A DNA stretch of 64,000 nt from Patella vulgata (GCF_932274485.2 NC_065879.2:64005459-64069458), one strand, 5' to 3'; shown: positions 12,842 to 24,262, numbered from the stretch's first letter. Notes: generated by a model from the letters alone, not told the origin. Translations and numbers: made by a program.

Positions 12842-13137
12842 ATGCTACAGATCACCAATAATTTCCCCATTGACTTTAATGTAAATTCTCGTCTCTTAGA
12901 TCTTAGACCGGCTCTAACTTTTTCTCAAATTTTCATTATCACAGATGGAGCAACATGTGGCATCGTCTTACTCAAAAGCTCGTATGCGGTTCATTATGGG
13001 AAACTTGAGATACACAAACTGGAAGCAGAGAAAAAAAAACATGCAACTTTTCGCCCTACATTTCAGAAAATGTATATTCAAACCCTTTTCTTCGATTCTA
13101 CACCAAAAAGTCAATAAAGATCGCCATGCAAAACGGG
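12842..13137 (+). repeat. Dispersed repeat family A, copy 1
   Basis: About 300 bp shared with 14611-14975, in the order AATTTCCCCATTGACTT-AATG, GAGATACACAAACT, ATTCAAACCCT, ACCAAAAA-TCAA-AAA and a terminal CATGCAAAA followed by a G-rich end. Pieces also lie at 19920, 21838, 24214 and (inverted) 49362. The family has no obvious terminal repeats and no coding capacity; its class is unknown. This copy is immediately left of a Tc1-like transposon. Confidence 0.7.
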
Positions 13138-13478
13138 GAAAAGGGAAAAGGACTAAAAATAACTCTCGCCCTTGTTTCGTGGGAATATTCGTCCAAATAT
13201 ATACTCGAAGCCATTAAAAACGCAATGCCAAATTCGTGAAATATTTCTGGTAAACGTTTTCTTTGGCTTTATTATCTTATGAAACATAGGTGAAACTTGT
13301 GATGGGTCTTTTTTTGTGGAGTTCTGGGTTTGAACCCAATATCAGTTCTCGGTAATGAACTTTATTCGTGCAAACGCAACAATTGTCTTTTTTCACGATT
13401 TTAAGCAGTCCCATGTCACACGTTTTGCAAGTGCATTCCTTGCACTCTGGCCCTTTAAATACAGATCAAAATTTCAAC

Positions 13479-13986
13479 ATTCATCACTTCGGAAAGTTGC
13501 CACGCCTTACACAAGAAAACAGGAACAGAGCCTTTGGCATGCTGGATCAGGGGGCTTCACAGTTCGGCGTCGCCAGACACTTTAATGTCCACCCATCGAC
13601 CATTGCTCGCCCCAGACAACGCTTCCACGCTACTGGATGAGTTGCCGATCGACCCCGACCTGGAGCGCCACCTGTAACAACCGCTGCTCAAGATCGCCAC
13701 ATCCACAGGTTCTAGTCAGCTACAGCTACTGCATTCATCACTTCGGAAAGTTGCCACGCCTTACACAAGAAAACAGGAACAGAGCCTTTGGCATGCTGGA
13801 TCAGGGGGCTTCACAGTTCGGCGTCGCCAGACACTTTAATGTCCACCCATCGACCATTGCTCGCCCCAGACAACGCTTCCACGCCACTGGATGAGTTGCC
13901 GATCGACCCCGACCTGGAGCGCCACCTGTAACAACCGCTGCTCAAGATCGCCACATCCACAGGTTCTAGTCAGCTACTGCTACTGC
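13479..13986 (+). repeat. 254 bp tandem duplication inside Tc1 copy 1
   Basis: Unit 1 (13479-13732) and unit 2 (13733-13986) are almost identical, both beginning ATTCATCACTTCGGAAAG and ending near TTCTAGTCAGCTAC-GCTACTGC. The duplicated part is the transposase DNA-binding domain (LTQENRNRAFGMLDQGASQ). The copy at 52904 has it once, so the duplication arose in this element after it diverged. Confidence 0.9.
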
Positions 13987-14373
13987 CATGGGAACTGTTG
14001 GAACACGGCAACGTCAGATCAGCCCGAACACGCCTGGTTGCTCATTGGTTACGCTGCCGTCGACCTTACCAAGGTCAAATCCCTTTGCATCGTCATCGAC
14101 TTGCTAGACAGCAATGAGTCGCAAATCAGGGGTATCTGCACAACACACCATAGCGATATGTCATCTTCTCGGATGAATCCCGATTCAACCCCAGTTTTCC
14201 TGATGGGCGTCACCGTATCTACCGACGTCGACATGAACGCTTTGCTCGTAACTGCGTGCTGGAAAGGGATGAACTTGAACGACGGGTTCGAACTTAAGCC
14301 ATGTCACCACGAACTGTTGCAGAGTTGTCACAGGCACTCCAAAATCATTGACAAACAATCGCTCAGCGTGTAG
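13500..14373 (+). pseudogene. Tc1-type transposase pseudogene (copy 1)
   Basis: The N-terminal paired-like helix-turn-helix is recognisable and occurs twice (motifs GMLDQGASQ and VARHFNVHPSTIARPRQRF, both followed by a TGA stop). Further on, DNA equivalent to the first catalytic block of the other copy is present (around 14170-14260) but out of frame with the HTH. The region with the second Asp and the Glu is deleted, and the remaining C-terminal part (AVAELSQALQNH-like) follows directly. It cannot encode an active transposase. Confidence 0.8.
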
Positions 14374-14527
14374 TGAGACATTTATGCCAGTCCATGCCAA
14401 GGCAAGTTAGGCATGTGTAAGAGCTCAGGATGGACATACCGGATATTGCCACAGGCACTCCAAAATCATTGACAAACAATACCTCAGCGTGTAGTGAGAC
14501 ATCTATGCCAGTCCATGCCAAGGCATT
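14329..14527 (+). repeat. Second internal duplication in Tc1 copy 1
   Basis: A ~77 bp block beginning CACAGGCACTCCAAAATC and ending CCATGCCAAGGCA occurs at 14329 and again at 14450 (offset 121 bp), near the 3' end of the transposase relic. The copies differ at only a few bases. Confidence 0.85.
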
Positions 14528-14610
14528 TGTTAAAAGTTGTTGCAGTAACTAAACTTTGAATTTGGCATTGCGTTTTTAATGACTGAGCTAATGAGACGTT
14601 AAATGGAGGT

Positions 14611-14975
14611 AGACCACCATTAATTTCCCCATTGACTTCAATGTTAATTCTGGCCTCTTTGCCCATCTCCAACTTTTCCCCAAATTTTCGTTGGGCTGAA
14701 TGCTTTTCACTACAGACAGAGGAACAAATGAACAAATGGTCATGCCTTTGCACTAAAGTTTGTATGAGGTTGACAGCCAAAATTGTGAGATACACAAACT
14801 TGAAGAAGCATACTAAAAACATGTAACTATTCGCCGTACCTATCACCGTAACCGACCTGATAACTCTGTTATCCCTCTGCATCAAAATCATGAATATTTA
14901 CCAAAATGTTAATTCAAACCCTCTTCGTCCATTCTAAACCAAAAAATCAACAAAAATGGGCATGCAAAAGGGGGG
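14611..14975 (+). repeat. Dispersed repeat family A, copy 2
   Basis: A longer and better preserved copy of the repeat at 12842. It has AATTTCCCCATTGACTT at the left, GTGAGATACACAAACTTGAA in the middle, TATCACCGTAACCGACC and ATTCAAACCCTCTTCGTCC further on, and AAATCAACAAAAATGGGCAT before a G-run at the right end. It begins about 20 bp after the Tc1 copy, so the transposon sits between two family A copies. Confidence 0.7.
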
Positions 14976-14994
14976 AAAACAGAGAGAGAGAGAG

Positions 14995-16710
14995 AGAATT
15001 GCTATAAATAGACGAACTACAATTTGTCGTTACCGAGATGGTGAAATTATATGGTGGTTAGCCTCCAAACCCTATATCCGGGATTCGAGTCTACAGAGCT
15101 GGTTGTCTGTAAGGTAATAGTATATAATACTAGAGAGACACAGACTATAGAACCGCATCCCTGGAAATCATATTTACGATTCAAATCCATTTTGAAATTA
15201 CAGTAATGACCTTGACGATCATAAGCTCTTGTTTGTCTGTTTGTGACCCTGCTGTAATGTAATATGGAACACTCACAAGTTTGTAATCTTGACAAGAATA
15301 TTGCCACTGTCATACGGCATGTCATTTAACTGACAGTCAACAGCAAATGGCACTTGATACACAATTTCGATTTATTACGACCTGTCAAACACATCTAGTA
15401 TTTCATCTGTGATAAATTAATTATTATTAGTTATCAAATCAACTCAATGGAATGATATTTACATACAAATATACATACACCTTGTCATACTCCTCACGGT
15501 GTTTCGTTTGATAAGAACTTGTCCCACTCAACACTACTGGACTGGCGGATGGTTCCTGTATCAAATTATGACTGGTCAACAGTCGGGTTAACAACCAATC
15601 CATTACAACGTAACAAATCAATCAGGATAAACCAGAGCTCTAAATGTGGTAACAAGAAGACAACTGTGTATACATTACGTCAGAATATTGCAGAAAAACT
15701 AATTGAGTGACAAACGAGGTTATAGAAAATAACTGCAAACGTAAACATTCCGAAATGTAGAACCTGCTTATCGTATGTTGGGCCACGCAGCAGACGAATG
15801 ATATTTTTACCATCTTTATACATTTAATCAACTGTCCGAGGTGTTAGGGAAGGTCCCAGAATAAATAGACGGACTGTCATTTTACATCACTGAAAAAATC
15901 CAACTACGACTTCCATCAATGGAACGCAGGAGAGGTTTGATTGGACATTAAAAATAGACAAACTCCAAGTGTACCAATGACTAGAGAGTGATCACTTAGG
16001 ACATAATGCTTCAGGAATATGACATACTTTATATTTACCTCAGTCGGGGCGCTATAACATCGTAGCTGGTGCAAAAAAGTTAAATATTGAATTATTAATA
16101 CATACATAAATAAATTATATTGTAAAACAATTTGTTACAAATCTGTAAGTGATTAAAAAATTCTATATGTAGTTGTATTTCGTTTTTATCCTTCATCTTT
16201 TTAAATTATTTATCATAATAGTGAATGAAACTGGTTACTGCCATGTGAATTGAAGGGGTAGTGCGGGTGAGCAAGTAAAGTGTCAGCAAGAAATTATACC
16301 CCATTCCATTAATTTAAGATGTATGTAAAACAGATTTGAATTCAGCGCGTTGATCTTTACCGAGTCACTTTAAGTGTTATTGCCGATAAGTTTGTTCTTT
16401 GGTTTAAAAAATAAAGCGGTTAAATGAATCAAAAACTTGGCACAAGATTTGCATGTTCACCATAAACATGCACTATACAACACGTGGCAAATCTTACTTT
16501 AGTCTGCATGATGTTCTACTATGGCGTAAATCAATTTTATAAACAGCCGTCATTACTGGTAAAATAGAATTTGGCGGCAATTAAGATATTTTTAATATAT
16601 CATCATTATTGTTTGCCAAGATAATTGTTGTAAAAAACATCAGTTGGCACAATTGTTCAACATAAAATATAAATAATGGTTTATAAATTTTATAAAACTC
16701 AAAACAACCC
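14995..16710. other. No recognisable feature
   Basis: AT-rich, with only short frames that lack motifs; no repeat matches. Confidence 0.45.
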
Positions 16711-16714
16711 AAAA

Positions 16715-16862
16715 CAGACTTGATAAAACGGTTAGAATTAATTGATAAAACAACTATAAGTAATTGATAAAATGGTGAGAAACAATTGATAAAATGACTA
16801 TAAACAATTGATAAAATGTTTAGAAATAATTGATTAAATGTTTAGAAATAATTGATGAAATT
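16715..16862. repeat. Minisatellite of ~25 bp units
   Basis: Six to seven units based on AATTGATAAAATG-TTAGAAAT, with small substitutions. Confidence 0.85.
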
Positions 16863-16869
16863 AGGATTT

Positions 16870-17615
16870 TTGTTTTGTTTTGAAAGCACATGTTTGTACT
16901 ATGGCTTGCTAAGGCCCGCTTTCGAAAAATCGGTCAAATGCTGTGAGCGTTTCCCCGATCCCAAAGAGAGAGAAAACGAACTTTTCGCAGCGTTTTTTAT
17001 CGCGCCAGTATGCACATGCGTGCTCAAATTCTAATAAGTCATTCAACCACTCTAGTTGCTGCATGTTCAGATTAAAAACGACAAATTATTTTGATGTTGT
17101 TTATTTTATTCATTTTATAATTATGCCTATAGTGGTACCATTTACAGATACAGGATATATTTATGATTAGGTACAATAGTCTTTTGACTTACACAGATTA
17201 ATAAAATTATAGACAAATAGGTTATTGCAGAAGGAAATTCTTCTCGATATACCCTCTAAGAAGGCGGAGCAAGTTGCCCGCGCATGCGCATTCGAAGTTG
17301 ACTTAAGTTCAAACTGCATAGAAGTTGAATGTACCGTTATCAGAATTTCTTTTTTCGCAGTGCCAGAGTGCAGCTAAAATAGTCCCTTGGTAAATGTTTA
17401 AAAATGTATTATGCAAGAGCTAAAACAGCCTATTGGGGATGGCATGGGGTTCTGACTTGAAATGTTATATAAATTATTATGTAAACATTTATTAACATGA
17501 CAAGCTTATAATCAATCCTCGCGGCCATCAGGTATCTCCGACGTTAAGTGGATTATAGCATCGCGACCATTTAAGCGTTTAACCATAAAATAGATAATCG
17601 AGACTTAGTCTATGA
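16870..17615. other. No recognisable feature
   Basis: Non-repetitive, AT-rich, with no convincing coding sequence. Confidence 0.4.
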
Positions 17616-17619
17616 TGAT

Positions 17620-18465
17620 TATTTGTGGTGAATGCCCAACCTCCAGGGGCAGAGCCACGCCCATTTTCTTTTTGTGTGTCTGTGTGTCACTTACAGGCCG
17701 TAATTCTTAATCGATCGTCTTGAAAACATTTTACACTTATTCCTTATACCCTAAGACTGACCTCTATTATTTTTGGTGCATGCCCGACCCCCTGGGACAG
17801 CCACGCCCAATGTTTGTATGTCTTGTGTTTCGACTATAGGCCGCAATTCTTAACAGGTCCTTTTGAAACTTTGCATACCTATTCCTTATACCCTAAGGAT
17901 GACCCCTATTGTTTTTTGGTGATGGACCAACCCCCAGCGGCAGCGCCACGCCATTTTTTTGTGTCTCTGTGTGTTGCTTACAGGCCACGATTATTAATGG
18001 ATCGTCTTTGAACTTGGGATGTGTATTCCTTATAGCCTAAGGACGACAACTGCATGTCCCAACCCCCAGGGACAGAGCCACGCCCAATTTTGTGTTTATC
18101 GTTTACGGGCTGCAATTCTGAATGGCACATGTATTCCTTATAGCCTAAGGGCGTCAACTATTGATTTTGGTGAATGTCCCGACCCCCAGGGGCAGCGCCA
18201 CGCCCAATTTTTGTCTTTAGTTGCAATAATTAATACATTTTGTTCAAATTCAGCATATCAATCATTTCATTAACAGGGTGGGTACCTATTTATATTGTTC
18301 CATATCCAACCCCCCAATTTTTGTATTTATCATCTACAGACTGCAATTCTGAATGGATCAACTTGGAACTTTGCACATTTATTCCTTATACCGTAAAGAC
18401 AGCAACTATTTATTTTGGTCTATGCTCCGATCCCCTGGGGGCAGTGTCACACCCACCTTTTTGTT
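17620..18465. repeat. Minisatellite of ~120-145 bp units with CCACGCCCA core
   Basis: About six units share CCCGACCCCCAGGGGCAG, GCCACGCCCAATTTTTGT, ACAGGC-GCAATTCTTAATGG and TATTCCTTATACCCTAAGGA. Starts lie near 17637, 17783, 17926, 18059, 18178 and 18428. Units are 10-30 percent diverged and some are shortened. Short frames through the array are repeat-derived. Confidence 0.88.
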
Positions 18466-18469
18466 AATA

Positions 18470-19890
18470 TTTTGTCTGTTAATTTGGCAAAACAAACCCA
18501 ACGCCTAGCCTTCTTTGCCTCTTGTCATATTACATCCATTTCATATTTCATTCTCTTCAATAGCAATCAAAGCAGGAATGTGGACGTATATTGCAGCGTT
18601 AGCGATGCTCTTGTTACCATCCGCCATTCGACGATTCTCTTCAGATCACATTACAAATGACAAACTTTATGTACCTGTATACATTTCTGAATGTGAAGCT
18701 TCATTTTGGTTATGGGGTTTATCAATCATTAAGCATTTGAACCAAGATTCTTAAGGCATCATTACGTTACATTTGTGTTGTATAGAAATCCTAAAAATAT
18801 TCAAGACTGATCTTTTCATTTATTTATCCGCGCAACTATAGATAAGTAATTATACAAGAATCACCCTTGTATAGTAATATCAAACTTATCTGATTGGAGT
18901 GTATTAAAAGAGATGGTCATTGATGGCGTCACTAACGTATCGTGTAATTAATTGTGGAGTCTGAACGTGAGAACAGAATTTTTCTGAAAGATGATCAAAT
19001 AGTTACCACCATTATCTGTCTTCTTTTAGAATAAAGAATCATAATAGCAATAATTAAATCAACAATACCACATCTTTCAATTTGAGGTTCCCAGATATAA
19101 AACTGGGCGATATTTGTGTAAATTTGATATTTACTAGTCCTGTTTCTGCCAACAGCGTACTCTCCGCAATCTGTTAGATCTTTAGACGAATCTTATATGG
19201 CAAAGTTATAAATGAGTCAATAAGCTAGAGTTAAAAAGGTAAATATGTATGGCTACCGTTTATCCACGCGTAATCATTTTCATTTTTTTTACAGATTTAC
19301 TGTTACTTACTAAATTAATGGTATATTTCACTACAGTACAATGACAACAATAATAATAATCTCGTTTCAAAATATTAATACTTTAAGAAAATCCAGGTAA
19401 ATGAATCTGCCAATCTATTGTTGAGATAGAATTTTGAGGGAGTTATGTCGACGCTTGAGTAAAATACTTTAAGTAAGTCAGTTCTTGGATTTTCAATAAT
19501 TAGGCGAGCTTAGGTTATTTCTAATGTGACATATCAAATTGATTCAATTTATTTTCTTGCAGAAACTTCCAATGCCCCTTTTAATGTTTGACAACCCCAA
19601 ATTTGCGTAGATATATTAAAATTTATAGTTTTTTCATCCGCTTCAGACCAACGACAGGTTTTAAAAGCTTTTTAATGGTGAATGAATTACATAAAACAGT
19701 GTTTGCAAATGGCAATAAGCTGCTGCCTATATCCCCAATAACAGCATTATATTCCACAAGCGCATTTTAGCTGAAACAAATCGACAATACAAGTTTGTCT
19801 AACGTTTGCTGTAAATTCACATACAGTTCGTGCCCAAATTCCTCATCATGAAATCAAACCGAATTTCAAATAATCAATACAGACAAAAGA
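18470..19890. other. No recognisable feature
   Basis: AT-rich sequence without repeat matches; frames up to about 80 codons lack any family signature. Confidence 0.4.
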
Positions 19891-19904
19891 CTAGTACATA
19901 ATGT

Positions 19905-19985
19905 AAATTCTAAAACTCTTCTTTGTTTCTAGACCACAAAATCAACAAAAAATTACCATGCAAAAGTGTAGGAAGGGATATTGGG
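19905..19985 (+). repeat. Dispersed repeat family A, 3' part
   Basis: TTTCTAGACCACAAAATCAA followed by CAAAAAATTACCATGCAAAA matches the right end of family A at 14935-14972. Sequence to the left may be a decayed body. Confidence 0.55.
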
Positions 19986-19999
19986 TGAATTGCTATAGC

Positions 20000-20390
20000 C
20001 TAACTCCATTTTAGAAGTCGGGGTCTACAGGGTAGGGGATAGCCTTAAGACAAAAGGCCACCAACCCAGTGGTTTAAATATAATATTCTAAGAACACGGG
20101 CCTGCGCGGAAATGGCATAATGCAATTAGTATCAAGTGGGGAACCATCTGACGAAGCTAGATTTTGTCGTTAGATTTTAACTATAAATCATGGTGTTTTG
20201 TTCAGAGTATAGCTAGCAAATATTGCTTGTACAATTGTATCATGACGGGCTGTTTTTAAGAAGTAAAGATGGGTGCAACCTAACAAACTGAATGTTTCTT
20301 CTATCAAAATGATGAAACATTAGTTATGTTGAACATTTTATTAGGAAATGTGCCAAATACACATTTCACATAACCCCAGTCTATACAGAT
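20000..20390. other. No recognisable feature
   Basis: No repeat or coding signal seen. Confidence 0.4.
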
Positions 20391-20392
20391 AC

Positions 20393-20800
20393 TTAAAGGG
20401 CCTAAATCGCTAATATTTGGGACCTAGAAATTGACACAAATGGGTTGCAACCCATATAATAATGTAATATGAATGCATATAAACTGATATACATTCAATA
20501 ATTTCCGTTTTTACTCTAATTTCAAATCATTTATGTTCGGGGAAATACGTCAGAAGTCTCAATCGAGTGGCAATCTCTAGCGTCTGGTCATTCCAGTCTA
20601 CACCGATAGTATTTATTGCGCATGCTCTCCAGATAAGAATATGGCGTCACCGGTTGACACGACTTGTGGAATATGTCTAGCTGCGTTCTTCGAGCCCTTT
20701 GTTACAAATGACGCTGAAACGCATTATGGTACACGATTCGTGTACCAATGGTAAAATGTTTATTTGTCTTAAATATTGGATATCAGAGGCCCATCTTTTC
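20393..20800. mobile_element. Possible TIR MITE, ~400 bp
   Basis: The left end CTTAAAGGGCCTAAATCGC...AATATTT is mirrored, imperfectly, by AAATATTGGATATCAGAGGCCC at 20773-20794. Inside is a 37-codon frame from an ATG at 20641 that includes a CGICL motif, too short to call a protein. Ends and class are uncertain. Confidence 0.35.
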
Positions 20801-21239
20801 CCGGTAAGATCAAACATCAATGTTGATGTAAATTGACAAATAATTCGTTTTTTTAATGTCGACGACTTTAGATGATACTGGGTTAGAGACTTAGCTACTT
20901 TAAACTAAATATACATTTTACATTGATTCATTTTAGCTTTTAAAAAATCGTATGTATCACGTGATATTATTTCGAGCAACATGGTGGTTTTATCAGGACA
21001 AGATTCAAATTAATATTAAATGTGACTTTATCTCAAAACCAAAACTGAGTTTAAAGAAAGTGCAGGCGATAGGGTATGTTTACCATGTCTAAAACACCTG
21101 ATATTACTTCTTATTTTAGTAGTTCGTTCTATGGCCTATAGCTATAATATATTTATGTACGTAAGTTAATTAGATAATTTTCCCCTTATCAGTGTGCAGG
21201 ACGGATTTTTTGTCAAGTCTAGTTGTCCGGACGGATAAG

Positions 21240-21287
21240 AAATGAAATGGGTTTTAACGTAGTAGGACGTTAAATCCCATTTCATTT
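21240..21287. repeat. Two SINE tails fused head to head (48 bp near-palindrome)
   Basis: AAATGAAATGGGTTTTAACGT is followed at once by GTAGGACGTTAAATCCCATTTCATTT, its near-exact reverse complement. Each half equals the 3' end of a type-C SINE (GGACGTTAAACCCCATTTCATTTC) in opposite orientation, with no SINE body between. Confidence 0.8.
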
Positions 21288-21289
21288 AC

Positions 21290-21830
21290 ATTGCCTTTCC
21301 ATTTATTATATCGCCCCTATTTATTCACGTCACAATTAACCATTGGCAGCTGGCAATCCAAAGAGTTAAAGAGCGTGGTTAACGCTTTCTCTACCCCCCC
21401 CGCCCCCCTTTACTCCCGTCACTTAAGTATAAAGAATCAAATCATAAAGAACATCAAGCCATGTACTTTTTGTGATTTTCTGATATGTCTGTCATCTGCG
21501 TGTCAAATCTTGTCCTCTTTTGTTCGTTCTCCTCGACTCTTAATGACAAATTTCAAAAATTGGGAAATCAAAAGATATCAACGATTAATTTTAGATATAA
21601 AGAAAATGGTATAATCTTAAAAAAGAATCCAATTGATGAGCTTCTGTGATATCTTGTCCACGTAATTAATAACTAATCTTTGTATTCAACATGAGAAAGA
21701 GAAATGGTAATTTGTTTACGTGAAAATGAAATGTCTTTTGTCTCAGTCAGACTTCCTGCTTAAAATGTAGAAAAGAAAAGCGGAATTTACTAGAACAGAA
21801 ATGTTTCAGCTATTTTTGTAACGGAAAATA
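21290..21830. other. No recognisable feature
   Basis: A 107-codon frame here has no family signature and low-complexity patches (a C-run at about 21395); I do not call it. Confidence 0.4.
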
Positions 21831-21837
21831 AAATAAG

Positions 21838-21963
21838 ATATATGACTACAGAAATTTGTGACATAAATTTGAAGCAGCATACTACTAAACCATTTGCCGT
21901 ACATATCACCGTAACCAACATCTTCGGTCTGTTATCCTCTGTCTTTAAATCATGGATAGTCAC
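21838..21963 (+). repeat. Dispersed repeat family A, left half of an interrupted copy
   Basis: The text from GAAGCAGCATACTACTAAACC through TATCACCGTAACCAACATC to TTAAATCATGG parallels 14803-14892 of the copy at 14611. It stops where a foldback element begins; the missing right end resumes at 24214. Confidence 0.65.
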
Positions 21964-21969
21964 CGACTG

Positions 21970-24193
21970 TGGAAGTATAACGTTGCCAATATTATTTCAT
22001 TGTTCACGGTGCAAACTGCAAATGTCAGTAGTTCAAAATACATATTTTAGTTTTACAATTTGCAATTTCCATTGCTCAACAATACCAATGCCACTGTGTT
22101 AAAATACAGAATACACTTTTCAATAATACAAAAAACAGTAGAATAGTTATTTTGCACATTACACTTCTGCATTCTGCATTTTGCATAATAGACAAATGCA
22201 TAATAGAACCTTGCATAGTAGAACATATACCTTATATGGGATCTACGACGAACGTCATTTGCATACGGAAAAATGTCCGGAATATGACGGAAATTAATGA
22301 TTTACGCGATAAAGCCATAAGGTCACCTGGATACGAAATGAAGTTAGCACACATATTCCTAGCGGCAAAAAAAACTAATATATAATTAAATTATCACGAA
22401 AATAATTGTTACCTTTATATTAGAAAACAACATATTAATGCAAAGTATATATGTAATAACCCCCCCCCCCCCATGAAAAAAAATATACTAAACATGCTAA
22501 AATATCGCACACTAGGCTAAGTGAGCACGCAGAAAAGGGGTACGCCAACGCTGCATCAAAACCAGCTTTGGTGGCAAAATGGTTTTTTTTGTTTTATGGA
22601 ATCAAGGGATGAATAAACTACTAGAATACAAATTTTCAGAAGCTTCCTAAGCTGGCTTTTAGAGAAATATCACCGTAAACATACTAAAACCATCGGAGGA
22701 GGGGGGGATCGGGTTAGGGTAGGCTCATCGCGATCGCAATAACTTATAAAATAAGTTTGGTGGCTCCAAGATCTTTATTTCACCAAATCAACAGATGGAT
22801 AAGATATGAAAAGGCCAATTTTCATTTACTTTCTATGTTGGCGTATCGAGTTATACCACCGCAAAGTTCCCAGTACCTGGATTCTAGGCGGGGTTCGCGG
22901 GTGCAATAAACAAGGGGTACGTCCACACTGCACCAAAAAGCACTCCAAACTGGCTTTGGTGGCAAAATGTTTTGTATTTCACAGAATCAAGGGATGAATA
23001 AACTACTAGACTGCACAATTTCAGAAGCCTCCTACGTTGGCTTTTCGAGATATATTACCGTAAACGTACTAAATATGTGGGGGAATCGGGTTATGGTAGG
23101 CTCACTGCGCACGCAATGACTTCTAAACTAGCTTTGGTGGCTCCAAGATCTTTATTTCACCAAATCGACAGATGCATAAGGTGTGAACATGCCAAATTTC
23201 ATTAACTTTCTATGTTGGGGTATCGAAAAGTTCCCAGCACCGGATTCGAGGCGGGGTTCGTGGGTACAATAAACAAGGGGTACGCCCAGGTTTCATCAAA
23301 AAACACCCGAACCAACTTTGGTGGCAACATGTTTTGTATTTCACAGAGTCAAGGGATGGATAAACTACGAGAATACAAAAATCCAGAAGCCTTCTATGCT
23401 GGCTTTTGGAGATATATTACCGTAAACGTATTAAATATGTGGAGAATCGAGTTAGTGTAGGCTCACTGCGCACACAATAATTTCTAAACTAGCTTTGGTG
23501 CCCCCAAGATCTTTATTTCAGCAAATTTCTTTGGGGGGGGGGGGGGCTATTACACATTATTATATACTTTGCATTAATATGTCTTAAAATGTTATTTTCT
23601 TATATAAAGGTAATAATAATTTTCCTGATAATGATATCTAGGTTTTTATTGGCGCTAGGAATATGTGTGCTAACTTCATTTCGAATCCGAGTGCTGGAAT
23701 ACGGGTGAGAGATTCCGCTCGGTTACTATAAGATTCTTTAACCTTACCCAAAAAAAGGGTTTTAGAGACCTGCCAATTAAATAAGATATTCAATTTAATT
23801 TTTAACAAGAAATTGATTCACTAGAAATATTTGTTTTTTTACCCTCGGCCTTATGGCTTTATCGCGTAAATCATTAATTTCCGGCATAGTCCGGATTTTT
23901 TTCCGTATGCAAATGAGGTACGTCGTACATCCCATATAAGGTATATGTTCTACTATGCAAGGTTCTATTATGCATTTGTCTATTATGCAGAATGCAGAAG
24001 TGTAATGTGCAAAATAACTATTATACTGTATTTTGTATTATTGAAAAGTGTATTCTGTATTTTAACACCGTGACATTGGTATTGTTGAGCAATGGAAATT
24101 GTAAATTGTAAAACTAAAATACGTATTGTGAACTACTGACATTTGCAGTTTGCGCCGTAAACAATGAAATAATATTGGCAACGTTATCCTTCC
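21970..24193. mobile_element. Foldback-like element with long inverted arms and a tandem-array centre
   Basis: The left arm (21970-22473) and right arm (about 23534-24193) are inverted copies over 500 bp. Matching blocks include ATAACGTTGCCAATATTATT, CATTGCTCAACAATACCAAT, CAAATGCATAATAGAACCTT and TTACGCGATAAAGCCATAAG; both arms end inward in a poly-C/poly-G run of 12-14. The right arm has about 160 extra bases at 23693-23849. The centre (22500-23530) is a tandem array. Long arms around a repetitive loop are the hallmark of foldback elements; no transposase frame is present, so it is non-autonomous. No clear target duplication. It interrupts a family A repeat. Confidence 0.82.
22500..23530. 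repeat. Tandem array of ~360-390 bp units inside the foldback element
   Basis: Nearly three units carry CTTTGGTGGCAAAATG, CACAGAATCAAGGGATGAAT, TATTACCGTAAACGTACTAA, GGTGGCTCCAAGATCTTTAT and AATAAACAAGGGGTACG in fixed order. Aligned starts are 22565, 22953 and 23315 (periods 388 and 362). Units differ by scattered substitutions and small indels, so the array is not fresh. Confidence 0.88.
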
Positions 24194-24213
24194 ATACCCG
24201 ACATCTGACAGAT

Positions 24214-24262
24214 CGAAAACAAAAGAGTCAACAAAAATAAAGGTTATGCAAAAGGAGGTTGG
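24214..24262 (+). repeat. Dispersed repeat family A, right end of the interrupted copy
   Basis: GATCGAAAACAAAAGAGTCA, then ACAAAAATAAAGGTTATGC and AAAAGGAGG, matches the right end of family A (ACCAAAAAATCAACAAAAAT, GCATGCAAAAGGGG). With the left half at 21838 it brackets the foldback element. Confidence 0.6.

Larger units (their letters stand above)
13204..14588 (+). mobile_element. Tc1/mariner-type DNA transposon, copy 1 (rearranged)
   Basis: Termini are inverted: CCATTAAAAACGCAATGCC at the left (13211-) and GGCATTGCGTTTTTAATG at the right (about 14564-14581). TA dinucleotides lie just outside (13202-13203 and 14589-14590), as expected for Tc1/mariner. The element aligns over most of its length with the copy at 52904. 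It carries two internal direct duplications (254 bp and about 77 bp at 121 bp spacing) and lacks about 296 bp of the catalytic domain. It is 1385 bp, close to a normal Tc1 length only because gain and loss nearly cancel. Confidence 0.85.

Noticed and set aside
13370-14373. Several overlapping frames of 76-160 codons as separate genes
   Set aside because: They are out-of-frame pieces and duplicated parts of one Tc1-type transposase relic.
20641-20754. 37-codon frame beginning MASPVDTTCGICL, resembling the first half of a RING-type motif
   Set aside because: Too short, lacks the remaining Cys/His pairs, and sits inside a probable MITE.
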